64,000 nucleotides of DNA from Nephromyces sp. MM_2019. Its lineage: Eukaryota; Apicomplexa; Aconoidasida; Nephromycida. The translations under genes were made by a program, and so were the position numbers. The DNA lies in contig JADHZB010001372.1 in assembly GCA_015657535.1 (NCBI GenBank), positions 1 through 64,000 of the forward strand, written 5' to 3'. Below the pieces are notes generated by a model. That model made no database searches. It had not been told where the DNA came from and saw only the letters and a program-made list of their open reading frames with translations. Shown here piece after piece: positions 11,701 through 31,700 of the stretch (positions within the stretch are counted from its first letter, which is position 1; the number at the start of each line of letters is the position of its first letter).

Positions 11701-14035
11701 GCATTGATTTATGCTTACCATCTACTACATCCACTACTTCGTTTCTATTATGCAGTAATATTGCGTGTTGTGTTACCGAACACTTTCAAATTGTTTCACC
11801 TCTTTACGTCCCTGCTTTAAGTTAAAGTATGCAAATTTTCTATAATTTCATTATTTTCAGCAGAAATTCTCTCAAATTCTTATAATTTTCTATCTTCAAT
11901 AAAATATCTTTAAAAGCTGAGTTATCGGTGGTTTCATAGTTTTTTCTCCTACTCTTTGCTATTTTTGTTTTCCTTTATTGGAGGATAGTTTTTTTTCTTC
12001 CCCTCCCTGTTCCGCCCTACTCTTTACAAACTTTGCCCTACCTTGGGACCTCTTTTTCTTTGCTACACCGTCCGTGTATGTGGTTTTTTTAAGGATTTTT
12101 GGGCTGTGTCTCGCACCTTTTCACATGACTTTGTGTGCGTGTGTTCAGCCTATTCACTGTGTGTGTGCTTTTTTATCTGATTTGAAATTACCTATACCCT
12201 ACCTGTTCACACCACTTTGTATGTGTGAGTATTCAGCCTATTCTCAGTGCGTGTTTTTTTTTCGAGTTTTTCACCTGAGTTCGTATTAAATCTCCTTCAC
12301 CTCTTCACACGAGTTTGTGTGCATGTGTTCAGCCTGCTGACTCCCACCCTGCGAATCGCTTCCTCCAGAGCGTAGAGTATCTCGGAACTAGCAACCTAGT
12401 GAAAAGCTGCAAGCAGCTTGGCCTTTCACCTCATATGGTGTATATTTCTGCTGTTGGTGTAGGAGATAGTGAAGATTGGATTCCACAAGTTAGTATAGAT
12501 AGTCTTAGAATGTGGCTGAGGATGAAGGGAATGGCAGAAAACATAATTAAGAACAGCTTTGATAGATGGACGATCTTAAGGCCTTGCCCTATGGATAATG
12601 ATCACAGTGTCGTGGATTCCGCTATACTATCAGAAGGTTGTTGATTTACATGCAAAAACGTCGATGAGGAAGTCTTTAGTGTGTGTGAAGCGAGAATTTT
12701 CTAGGTTTCTCAGAAATTCTGGGAAATTTGCTTGGTTTCGTGAGTTGTAAGGAGAGGAATAGTAGTAGTGGTAGTATTAGTAGTATATTATGAGGTTATT
12801 ACTAGTTTTATAGGTAATAATAGTGGTACTACTAATAGACAATAAGATTAGTGCTAGCTGAATAGATAATAAGCTTAATACTAGGATAGTAGATCATATC
12901 AAATGTTGTTTAATGGTCGATTTTCATCCCCTCAGCTGTATTTATAGTCGGAATTTTGGTGGGTTGATGTCTCTAGCTATGCAGACTCTCTAGGTATGCT
13001 GATTCACAGTTATTTATGGTTTTTTAGCCCTGATAACTAGTGTGTGCGATATGCTTCGCTACTTTATACTGAAGGATTCTTCCCTTTAGTTCCATCTCTC
13101 TTAAGGAAGTGAAGGTGCAATTCTGAGCTTTTATTTTACTTTTTCTCGCTTTTCTAAGCTATTAACAGACGATGCTTGTTTAGCTTAGTTTTACAATAAC
13201 CTTGTGCGTAAACTTCTGCATATTAGAAACTTGAGATTCTAAATTTTTCCACAGAGTTTATGAATGGATTTAGGAGTTGCTTGTGCTAGTGCCAGGCTTT
13301 TGTGTGTGAGCTTGCTTAAGTGTTTATCAGTTTTATGTGTGTTATTTAATGGGCGTTTCTTTAGGAATTCAAGCTAGATGTTTATGTGTGCAGCGTGCAA
13401 GCAAACGCTCTCTTTCCCTAGTGAGAGCTTTAAAAATCTCTTGTATAAATTTCATTGAGATTTTCATTTTTTAATTTATCAAGAAAATCTTCTCTTACGC
13501 TTAATTTAACATACTAGCAAGCCGTCACACACACTAAACCATTTAGAAATGTGCTACTTTCTTATTAAATTGAGGATGGATGTGCGACGATTTTTTTGAT
13601 ATTTTTATATGTGGCTGCCAGAATTTCCTAGCAAGTGGTTTCCTAATTTATATCGAAGAAGAAGGAGAAGGGCAAGCATAGGGAGAAGAATAAGAAGAAG
13701 AGAAACAGTAGGGGGAGACGAAAGGAAACAGTAGGGAGAAGAGGGAGTAATATCATGTTTCACCTGTAGTTCAAATCTTTGCACTTTTCTTGGTTTTAGT
13801 CTTTATTATTTTTCTCCTTTGTGTGCGTTTCCCTGTGTATACTTCAGGACCGGACGTCTTTGGTGGGGTTAGCCGTGCTGCAGTTGCCCACAGCATACTG
13901 CAGGTCATACGATCTAAGCGTGCTCTTAACCGAACTTTAGCCGTGGTAGATGAGCATCGTATAGTGCAGACTAAACCTGTAACTCGCCCGTATGAAAGCT
14001 ATGAGAGCCTTCCGTTTAAACTGTTCTTAATGTGA
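8717..14035 (+). CDS. Atypical short-chain dehydrogenase/reductase (NAD(P)-binding), with plastid-type bipartite leader
   Basis: There are five exons: 8717-8889, 9404-9563 (or to 9545), 10523-11047, 12333-12636, 13848-14035. Phases 2, 0, 0 and 1 agree at every junction, giving 449 aa (443 with the shorter exon 2). Exon 1 starts at ATG 8717 and encodes a typical signal peptide (basic start, then LIGLFLLLTLFPVPFA). Exon 2 is Lys/Arg/Ser/Phe-rich and resembles a transit peptide. The Rossmann part follows: beta strand and glycine loop VLVIGSGSNLG (10613-10648), MPDVIIDCASS, YISAVGVG (about 12440-12463), WLRMKGMAE (12513-12539) where a Trp stands where Tyr of YxxxK is usual, and TILRPCPM. Exon 5 has the GGVSRAAVAHSIL segment typical of NmrA/Ycf39/Tic62-like atypical SDRs. 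The substrate is unknown. The longest introns carry (GT)n, a 25-bp minisatellite and TAG repeats. The family call is firm. Plastid import is inferred from the leader. Confidence 0.8.
9254..9357. repeat. (GT)n-rich tract in SDR intron 1
   Basis: Nearly continuous GT dinucleotides interrupted by GC, GA and TT lie about 50 nt upstream of the acceptor at 9402-9403. Open frames on either strand here are repeat artefacts. Confidence 0.9.
11213..11676. repeat. About 25-bp TG-rich minisatellite in SDR intron 3, with assembly gap
   Basis: Units of the form ttcatgtatgcttggtgtg plus tgtgag run head to tail, with alternating cttgg/catgg and agttc/tgctc variants and a few 23-bp units. Fifty N (11408-11457) interrupt the array, so its true length is unknown. 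The array lies wholly in the intron 11048-12332. Confidence 0.9.
11408..11457. other. Assembly gap (50 N)
   Basis: A run of exactly 50 N sits inside the minisatellite, a conventional placeholder length. It does not touch an exon. Confidence 1.
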
Positions 14036-17000
14036 TGATGAGGCTTGAAAAGCTTTTCCTGAAAACATCCAATTTTTGTGTTAAAAAGCGACTTTGTTTT
14101 ACCATGAAATAGAGAATCAGAATCTCTAGTTTGTTGCATTTTTTTACGGTTAAAACTTTGAAGAAATCATTGCTTTGGCTAAAGGCCTGCACCCTAGTTT
14201 TTTTTTCGCAATTTTTTGTAGGTGGTAAGAATTTTGTGGCCACCCGCATTATTCCTACCTCTTCATCTTATGCTCTTTCTGGGAGGCGCTCTCGCTTGCT
14301 TCTATTCCATCTTTCGCGACTATAACTGATTTGTGAAATTTTTTGTTATTAAAGCGTTCTTGCCGATTTCCAAAGCCTCTTTGATTGTCAGAGGCTACTA
14401 CTTCTTTTACTCCAAGCGATTGAGCAACTTGAGCATGTCTGTATATGTATATTGGCTCACCCATGTACAGGCACAGCAATTTGAGACATGACTAAATGAT
14501 AGAATTTCTACATTTTTTGATGCGATTATGCAAGAAATTTTATCATTCTTGAAGCAGTTAAAACGTTGTGCTTTCTCCTTTATTCCTATATAATGTGCGA
14601 TGTTTACAAAAAGTTTACCTCACGACGCTTCCCGGTTATTAACATTGAAAAAATTCATATTTTCCAAGGTTATTTACTAATTTCATCAGTGTTTACCGCC
14701 TTAATTACGTAGGCTCACTTTCATCGCTGCTGTTGAGGAGAGTTTAGAATTATAACTCTTGGACGAATTTATGTGTGTCCTTATATTTTTGATCAATTAG
14801 CAATTACCGGCTTTATTTTGCTCACTTCTCTGCCAATCCATCACTCTCGAAATAGTTTTGGTGGACTGTACTGCTTAGAATGAAAACTGTTTGAAATTCT
14901 CACTATGGGCCGCAGCGATATTTTTCTACTGCTGCTTTCTAGCAAGAAATACTTTGCAGGTTACGTGCAAATTACAGTTTTTTTGCCTTAAAAATAGTTA
15001 GCAAGGGGTTGGGAAGGCTTGCTTGCTTATATGTTGAAAACGAGCTTGCTAAAGTATATTGTTTATGCCTTTATTTGAGTTCCGTGGATATATTTGTGTT
15101 TCCTTGATATCTGAAGCTTTAGTTGTAACAGTGGCTACTATTGTCTAGCAAATAAAATGCCCTCATGCATTTCAAATTGGGAGCAGCCAGCAAAACTTGT
15201 AGCACCAGAAAATTATTTGACTCCGAAACGTCTGCTCGAATTTCTAAAATTGCAGTGTATATTGTCTTTCACTAGCATAAATGATTTTATTTATTCTGAA
15301 AAGCAAATTAACGAGGAGTTTATTAATGTGATATTTTGCGATAAAATTGGTGGCAAACTAATTCCGCTTGGTATGCTTCCGATTCTTTGCTTATTACGTT
15401 TTCTCTTGATAAGGATCTCATTGCAAGCCAAACCACGGTGAGTGTCCCATTTTGGATGTCAATTCTAGTGGTGATGAATGCTTGAGATTATTATACTATG
15501 TAGTTGGATGAGGGCATTGTTCAGCGAAGCAGTCGATTATTGCATCATTATAAACCTTTATTTGAATTCTTTGTTCGGAGTACCCACTTTTATTGTGAGC
15601 GATTGTGTGCGGAATATGCTTCAGTAAACTGAGAAACTACCTTCTCACTAAAGAACATTTTGCTTCTTACTTTTGGACGACTGTTACACCTAGGAAAAAG
15701 CCTCATACACGCTGCGGCCACTTCTCACTCGTAAGGGTCATGCATTTAGGCAAATTTGATACTGATATTATCGTAAACATGTACCTTAACCAGCTTGATA
15801 TTTTTGGAAGGTCTGTGTGTATCGAGTATCTTGAGGTTGGAATAAAAACTGACCTGGAGAGCTTTATGAGAGTTTGGAAAACTTTAAAGACTAGCAGTGA
15901 TCAATGCTTTAGATGCCTGCCTTTGTGTTTGCAAAATGAGCTGATCTTAAGGCCTGAGTCGATGAAAAAGAATTTAATCAAGCTTACATGGTTTAGTGTG
16001 GCGGTTGAGCACTCTGTCTTGCCACAACGAAATAACGGCAATCATGCACACGCTGACGCAGCTACCTATAGATGTTACATCCTCAGAAAGCCTACCTTAA
16101 TCTCCTGCCGTGAACCGAATGCATTACTCTTAAACTTTATTTTAATTAAATGTCTAACTATTAAAAATGCATGAAAAAGTGGCGGAAATGTGTTCTCGGA
16201 ATGTAAACTACAAGGTATTAAAATGCTTCTTCGTAAAGGTAAGCTATGGTTTGCAGATAAATTTACGCAAATTGCCACTATTTGCTTACTTTTTTCGTTT
16301 TTTCCAGGGACTCCACTATGCTTGATTAGTGAGCTAGTCATTCCTATCAGTGTCTACGAGGCATGGAGGTAACAAGTGTACGACGTTGATGCTCTTGATT
16401 ACTTTTATCTCATTTCATAAATTTGTCGGAGTTTTTTCTCAAGTATAATTCAAAACTGCATTTACATACTTTTCCCTGGATGCGGGCATGTGATAATTTG
16501 GTTTTTTTTCAAAGAAAAAGTCTGCAGTTGACAAGGTTTAAACTTTTCATTTAGGAAGCAAAAACTCGATGGTACTCTTCACGAACACTGATTTGAGCTC
16601 ATGATTACCCGGTTAATGGTACATGTAGAAACAGGCTTAGATGGTTTAAAACGGTGTTTCATAAGTCAGCACAATCAAATTCAGCATAATATCGGGTGAG
16701 TGGCGTGTATACGGGGTTGTGATATTGAAAAGAGATACTAGCGGTTGTTAAACACAAACAGCACCCATTAATTTTTCATTTCAGCCGCAGTGGTCGTGTG
16801 TTATTTGTAGCTAATTCGCAATTATTTTGCTATTTATGATTTATATTTTAGTAGTCACACCGGGACTATACGCTTTACGCCGCAAACTTTTTCTCGATGA
16901 TAAAAATTTCGAGCTTCAAAAGACTCAATCATGAAATGTACAACTTTGGACTAATTTAAGAAAAATCCTTGCCCGCAATCGGTAAATGGTTTACAAAAAA

Positions 17001-17692
17001 ACCACTGGGATGAAAGAGAGAAAAACAATCTATAAAAATAGCAATAACTGGACTAATTTAAAACTTGTTTTTTCCATTCGTCCGAGGTGTGCATACAGAT
17101 ACTCGGAGAATACTTTTGCATTTCGAAAAAATGAAAATTCTTGGCAAAAGAATTAATTTTATCCTTCTAAATGATTTGAGTGGAAAAAAGGACGTGCTTT
17201 TATGGGCGAATATTCTTATTTTGCTCCTATTCAAGTAACTCAATCCTTCTAAATGGTTCGGGTGGAAAAAAAAAAAAACTTTTACAGGCTGAGTTTCTTT
17301 TTTTGCACATGTTCTTGGCAAAAGAATTATTTTGAGCCTTTTAAATTGCTGATTTGAGCGGAAGAAATAATAAACACTCAGGCTGAGTTTCTTATTTCTC
17401 TTGGCGTATGTATGTTTGAGTACTGCATATGGTCCCCTCGGTATTGAAACTACGGTGAAAGAAATAGGAATTATCGTATATGATAGCTTGTGCCTTGCTC
17501 TGTCTCAAAGATTTTACGGTGTCGCGCATGGTACTTGGGAGCAACTTGAACAAATTTTGAGGTCTTTTTTTGTGTACTAAGCAGCAAGCCTATGTATGTT
17601 TGGGATAGCATAGTAACAAGTCCCATACGGCTTATGGTGCAAACATGACATTCGCATTAAAGATTAAAAATAAAACCTAGAAAGCATAATCA
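14036..17692. other. No confident gene; one candidate exon at 15157-15434 and one 189-codon frame
   Basis: After the SDR stop the sequence has few open frames. ATG 15157 opens 92 codons on the plus strand and meets a good donor (ACG|GTGAGT) at 15434, but no phase-matching partner exon was found. A 189-codon plus-strand frame ends at 16174. It begins on GTG after an in-frame stop, and a frame of that length is within chance for 64 kb of this base composition. Confidence 0.4.
17138..17400. repeat. Three diverged tandem copies, about 80-95 bp each
   Basis: The copies share blocks in the same order: ttggcaaaagaatta (17141 and 17315), atccttctaaatg plus gtggaaaaaa (17161 and 17242, diverged at 17335), and ggctgagtttctt (17288 and 17381). 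The first copy has a weaker third block. No coding potential is seen. Confidence 0.7.
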
Positions 17693-17860
17693 ATGAGAGC
17701 CACAATCAGCGTAGTGCTGTTCATTATTTTTTTCCTACATCTAAAATCGTTAAGCTGTAACGGTAGAACGACAACAGTCTCAGAAAGGTCGCGTAATATA
17801 CATGCTAATAGTAATTTTTGCCGCACAGGTGGTGCTGTCGCGCAGCAGCCATCTTTAAAA
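17693..17860 (+). CDS. Candidate first exon encoding a signal peptide and transit-like stretch, possibly of the aspartokinase gene
   Basis: ATG 17693 opens a frame starting MRAT followed by the hydrophobic core ISVVLFIIFFLHL and a Ser-Cys-Asn cleavage-like region, a textbook signal peptide. The next 30 residues are rich in Arg, Ser, Thr and Asn and contain no Asp, as in apicoplast transit peptides. A donor follows TTAAAA at 17861 (GTAACA, phase 0), which fits the first firm aspartokinase exon at 20439. An alternative donor, ACAG|GTGGTG at 17829 (phase 1), fits the small exon 19370-19411 instead. Unspliced, the frame stops at 17908 and would encode a 71-aa secreted peptide. Linkage to aspartokinase is inference. 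Confidence 0.4.
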
Positions 17861-18959
17861 GTAACACACAGATGCGTAGAGGGATGTCGCTTGGTTGCGC
17901 CTTTGTAGAGCTTAAGTACCACATTGTTTCTGTGCTATAAATAGCATTAAGTCTACATATATTCCAATATGATGAAAACTTGAATATATGGCATAAAAGA
18001 AAAAGTGAAGTGAAAGTAAAAGAACGGTAACATGCCTGCTTATGGTAAATATGAAGGCAAGCATGGATTCTCGCATAAAAGATTTTTTAGCATTCATTCC
18101 GTCAATTTTTTCGTACTTACGATTTCATGAAAAAATTCAAGATGCTTAGCGTTATGTTTTACTATAATGATGTTCATTGAAAGTATCATTCCCCACCCTT
18201 GATCAAGCATCGCAGTTGATAGGAAGCCTTTGCTTTTAGTGCACTTTCGAAGTAGACTATGCTAAACGACCTACAGTAACAAAATCCTTTACCAATTTCT
18301 TCTATTTTGCGCAGTTACTTCTGTTTTTTAGTCTTGTCTGATTATTTATTTCATGCATTGAAAACTTTGTGCAACAGGATATCGACCAAATTCACTATAA
18401 TTTTTTTCGGGCATTTTGGCAACAATCTTTCCTAGTGTTCATAAATCGCCAGTAACTACTTTACAAAACTCGTGAGCTACAAGTTACACTGGAAATAATA
18501 AAATGCAGAACCAATCTCAAGCAGTCATCCGGCAGAAGCATAGCAAAAACTCACTCAGTTTTCATCTCTGGCGAGATCAATCTGCTATATGGATACCTAC
18601 ACAAGAGTAAATATAAATGTGAAATAACTTGCATGTCCTCCTAGCCTTTTCTGGTACCACCATCTTGTTCTAGTGTCTTCCTCAAAGGATAGAAACTTCA
18701 ATCTATAGCACATTTCACTTGCTAGAAATTTTCAGGTTATGTAGAGCTTCCCTTGATTTCGTCTCGCTGCTTTGTATATCATTGTGGGGTGTAATGTATG
18801 CCTCCATCATGCTTTTTTTGTTTCAAACTAAACCAAACTAGTACCACTAGTTTTGTATAGCTCCATCATACTAACCCTTCATATGCGATATAATAAACCT
18901 ACTACTACCACTTATACCTCCATCATACTCCCCCCTCATGGACCATTGAATCACCCTAC

Positions 18960-20230
18960 TTCCGTCAGGTTGAGTACCGTCGTTCTCGTCCTTGAATCAA
19001 AAGAGCGGACACTTCCCCCTCGCAGGTGAATTCCGCGGGCACGAGCCCATTCGACAACCTTCAGCATCTTCAATTCCACGTTCTTTCAACTGCAGCCGCA
19101 CACGAACGACCCTGCGCTTCGTGGCAACGCTGAATCAACCTTTCCTCTCTTTCCTAGGAATGCTGCTTCAAGCTGAAATCCTGCAAAGGCGTCTATTTTA
19201 GCGTCCCATACCGTTTGTAAACAGTTTTTATCTGAAGTAGCTAGGACTGTATGCGCATTCCCTGCTAAAGGAGGAGGAGGTATATTCTGAAGCCTCTGAA
19301 GTGAATGGTCCACTATTTTTCCCCCTATGTGGATGTTTTTGTATGTTTTTTTTGCGGTTTTATTGCCAGGTCCGGGTTCGGAAAGGTTTTTCTATTCACT
19401 GAAAAATGAAGGTAAGTGATGGATAGAAGCGATGTGCGGTAAGATTATGAGGCCTTGTCAGGAGATTATTCTGGGAGGGTTCGTTCATGTGAACGTGGCT
19501 CTTTTATGGCTTTCTGCCCTCCCAGATTTTATGTATAAAGCTTTTTTGGTGATTTTTATTTTGCTTCCTTTTCTTCAAAAGAGGGCTAGAAAAAATGACT
19601 TTTATCGTTTTCTAGGATGTTGAAGGCGTCTTGTCTATACTTAAGGAGGGCGAGTGAGTTACTTGCTTTTATTGCTAGTTTATGTTTATTCTCTATACTT
19701 AATGGGTAGTGACTCTGTTTTGTTGCTATTTTTACCTCTATATTTATTAGGGAGTGACTTACTTGCTTTTGTTGCTAGTATGTCTTTTAAAGAGCATTTC
19801 GGATCATTTTGTAAGAAATCCGTTGCATGCGCAAGTGATAATCTGTAAACCGTACTTTTTCTCGACTTTCGAATGGACTGTGCCTTCTCTAGCCAGTGAT
19901 AAGGCTTGGCGCACCTCGTTCGCTTTAGAAACTTCCCTTTTACTATTTTTGATAAAGTCCCTGCTGTTTGCCTCAGCGATATCCCTCTTTAGATGTTGTT
20001 GCATGCCTAACTTGTTTCAGAGTTTAAAAAAGGCGTGGTGATGTCCGCTTCTTCACTGAAAAGAAGGCAGCCAACTATGCGAGTTTGTGTCAAGAGTATC
20101 GTTAAAACAATGAAACTTTTATGTTTTGCATTGATGTTCCATCTCATTCTCAAAGTGAAAATTATGCGAACTTTCCTCCTCATGAAAGCTCATCCACTTT
20201 GTGTAAAGCTGAAAGAAATTGAATAGAAGG
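18960..20230. other. Ambiguous coding-like stretch upstream of aspartokinase
   Basis: The segment 18970-19210 is richer in G+C than its surroundings and is open on both strands. A well-formed small exon is seen at 19370-19411 on the plus strand (acceptor ttattgccag, donor GAAG|GTAAGT, phase 1 to 1). It could join a frame starting at 20021 (acceptor ttgtttcag) that has the hydrophobic run LLCFALMFHLIL and phase-0 donors before 20439. On the minus strand, 19804-20004 is equally protein-like. Transcript data would be needed to choose. Confidence 0.3.
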
Positions 20231-20438
20231 CTTGGTTTCTTATTACTTTTGAAATAAAAAAGGATTTCTTGACTCAAAAAGAAGTTTGGTTGTCAATGAA
20301 TAAACTTTGGCTGAAAGAGAGTCTCACACTTTGAAGTAGCTCATCAGAATTTCAAATCTTTTTGATGTTTTTTTCTTTTGCTCCTCCCCTTCATCTCCAT
20401 ATGCGCGGCACACTAAGTTATCTGGTTGTTGATTGCAG

Positions 20439-28713
<8,275 letters not shown>

Positions 28714-31700
28714 AAGCATTCAGATTCGCTTATTGGCCACGTTGCAGATTTTTTCTGTAATGTTGTTACTCACACACACGCACATAAACACACAGCCTCA
28801 AGCAGTGCTACCTCCTTACTCCTACTTTGATCTTTCATATCTTCTCACTATTTCTAGCTGCGTGTAACATGTTATCAGCTATGAATTTCATTCCTTATGC
28901 AGCTAGTATATATATTTATATTAGCGTTTCAAGCTCACATCGCCTTTTCTTGCACGGAATTTCACCTTTCTAAGTTATTCTTGTGTGGTTCTTGGCTTTG
29001 CTATTTATGCATGCCTACATCTCTTTCTAACTTCGATGAGGCTTTTGCCTTTAACTGCTGATATCGTATTTGTCGCTCCTCTTTGCATACGTGGAGCTAT
29101 GAGAATCTGTGTGTGTTGTTTTTTTCTACCATTTTCCGCACAAATTCGTTGGTAGAAAAATTGCACTCTGCTAATCTCGAAAAGTCATATATTGTAGCAT
29201 CCCCAAAGATTCATTATTAATAGCTTGTTTTTAGAGTATTCTATGTTACCAGAAGTTTGGAATTTTATACCATGGCTTCTCTCAGATACTGGGGTGATTT
29301 TTTGATGCACAGATGATGATGTTGATATTGCCTGTGTATATTCTGAAATTGCTCATAAAATTGTACTGCTATGTGTGTTATTGACTTGGATTTGTATTTC
29401 TATACAAGGACTACGCCCAGTAAGTGATTGTTTGTGGTGTAGTCCACTCAAAGAGTGCCTAAATTCCTACCTTGGCGGCGTTGGGTAAATTTTTTATGGA
29501 ATTTCGGGTTTTTATGAATGCATAGCAGCTGAAATAGTCGCACCGTAAAGTTTTGGATTCTCTGTTGGAATTTTCTGCCTTTTGCGTGGTGAAACTGTCA
29601 ATTGTTTTACATGAAAATCAATAAGATTTTTGTTTATCGCAAGTAGCCGCATCATGCTGGTGTGCTAAATTGATATACGTTATTTGTATGATATTTTGAA
29701 TATTTTGCGTGATTTTACACTTTTAGATGATTTGGGATATTTCTGTGATGATTTGATTATTTTGCTTGGCTATACACTTTTTTTGCTTAATGCTACGACA
29801 AAAGCAGTTCCCGCGCGCTGCTGTGCGAATTTTGGCTTCCCCTGCTTAGCATAGAAGTAATTGAAGGCAGAATGTTTGCTTCGTGCTTAAAAATTAGCGT
29901 GGTAGTTTTGTGTATTCTGAAAGGCAGGCATTGGAATTATGTTTGCCTGCGAATGATTTCGACTTGGTTCCAAGTTTTTGATACTGTTTACCGCGTCTTC
30001 TGCTTAGTTAGTATTAGCAGTCATGATTCCACCAGCACTAAGTTGTTGGATAGACTGTGACCCGGTGCAATCACAGTTTTCCTTTTCCTGATGTCTAATT
30101 TATTTTAACGAAATTTTGTAATGTACTGCTGTCTCTTTATGCTTTCCCTGAGCTTGGAAAGTTTCCTTATTAATTTCGTTAGAGTTATGAGATTTACTCT
30201 ACTGCAATTTGATTGTTTTCAGTCTTACTCTTTACGTAGTGAGGCTAAGCCGTTTCTTTTATTCCCTAACTGTCAAATGCAAATTCGCTTATTACTTGTC
30301 TTGTTGCATATTGCGTGGCCGCAGAGTGGCTACACAGTAAACTTGGGCTTTACGTATTACTTTAGTAATTCTTGGGGAGTTTTTACCGTTGTTGCTTCTG
30401 GTACGGCATCTATTTGCTTTATTATGTCCCTTCTTTTGTGCAGTATTCTCCAATTATTGAGAGAAAGCTGATTTTGTTTGGCGTGTTCTGATTGAATACC
30501 TTGCAATTTCTTTTTTCTGCGGTTCCACGCAGCTACTCTATTGAAACTTTATCTTATTCAGAAAATATGCGATTAATAAATGGATATCTACCTCCTACTG
30601 GCATGCAACGTGCTGCTATGGCAGCTTCTTTCTCGCTACTTAATTAAAAGTGGGATTTTATTTGGTGTCTCATGCTCAGCAATATGCATGATTGCTCTAT
30701 ATCTTGGTGGAGGAAAATCGAGTTCATATATTTCCAGTTTATATTGGCTACGGGCGTTATTGTGGCATCTGTTTTTTGTGGTACTTCCGATATCTTTTTC
30801 TTGCGCTAATGGGAGCTCTCCCTCTTCTCCTTGCAAAGACGCCATTTTTTGTCGCACGGCAAAAATCATGGAAAAATTGCAGTAGTTTGACGTTAAGACC
30901 TTAGGGTTATAAAGACATTTGAAGACGATAAACGTAGTTAGAAGTTTTCCCACTGGGGTTAGCTTAGCTGAATATACCAGAATTTTGCTTTGGGCATGCA
31001 CTGCAATGAAATGGCATCGTTTCAATCTCGGAGTTGTTATTGTAGATCGGATCGTGAGTAGTTTCCTTTTCCGATCTGATATTTTTGCTAGTACTATAAT
31101 GGCATACTAGTATTAAAGGATGAAGCTTGGTTTTATTACTCCCTCAAGGGTAATTTGCTGTCATTTACCGAGATAGCTGCCGTGTTTGGATCTTCCTGCC
31201 TATTGAGACATGTCATTATACCCTTGAAATACTATGCATACATATCTTAAAACATTACAAATCGTTATATTGGCATATGCAAAAGGATATGATTGAGGGC
31301 TTCACAACATTCTGAGTTTTTCCCGCTTTTTATGGCGGTATATTTTCCTTGCGGTGCTGCGGCCAAAATACGTCTTTTGCTCCGCACATGAGTCGTTTTC
31401 ACTGTAGGAGTGAGCAAGTAAGTATCTTGACATAGTTTTTTTTCCTGTTTGTGCGAGTAGCACTCTCCTATTTTTCCTAATTCTATCGGCGATCAGCCTA
31501 TGCAATGGGTGCAAAAAGTTTGCTAGTGTTAGAGCTGAATCAAGTACTAGTGGAATAAATGTCTAAAGTTTATTGGGTGGTGCAGATTAACTCATTTCAT
31601 TGACTCTCGTACAAGCAGCCTTTGAAAAATGTTTTGATGTAGCATTTTAAGCTAAGTGGGCTATCCTAGCTCATTTGCGTTTGTCTACAAACAGCAGACC

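Noticed and set aside
15605..16174. 189-codon plus-strand frame
   Set aside because: Starts on GTG after an in-frame stop, has no recognisable motif, and the length is compatible with chance in this much sequence.
19086..19313. 75-codon minus-strand frame in a GC-richer patch
   Set aside because: Protein-like, but the plus strand is equally open in pieces; no partner exon could be fixed on either strand.
29872..30885. Three Phe/Leu/Val-rich frames resembling membrane proteins
   Set aside because: T-rich sequence biases translation to hydrophobic residues; no splice or start context.
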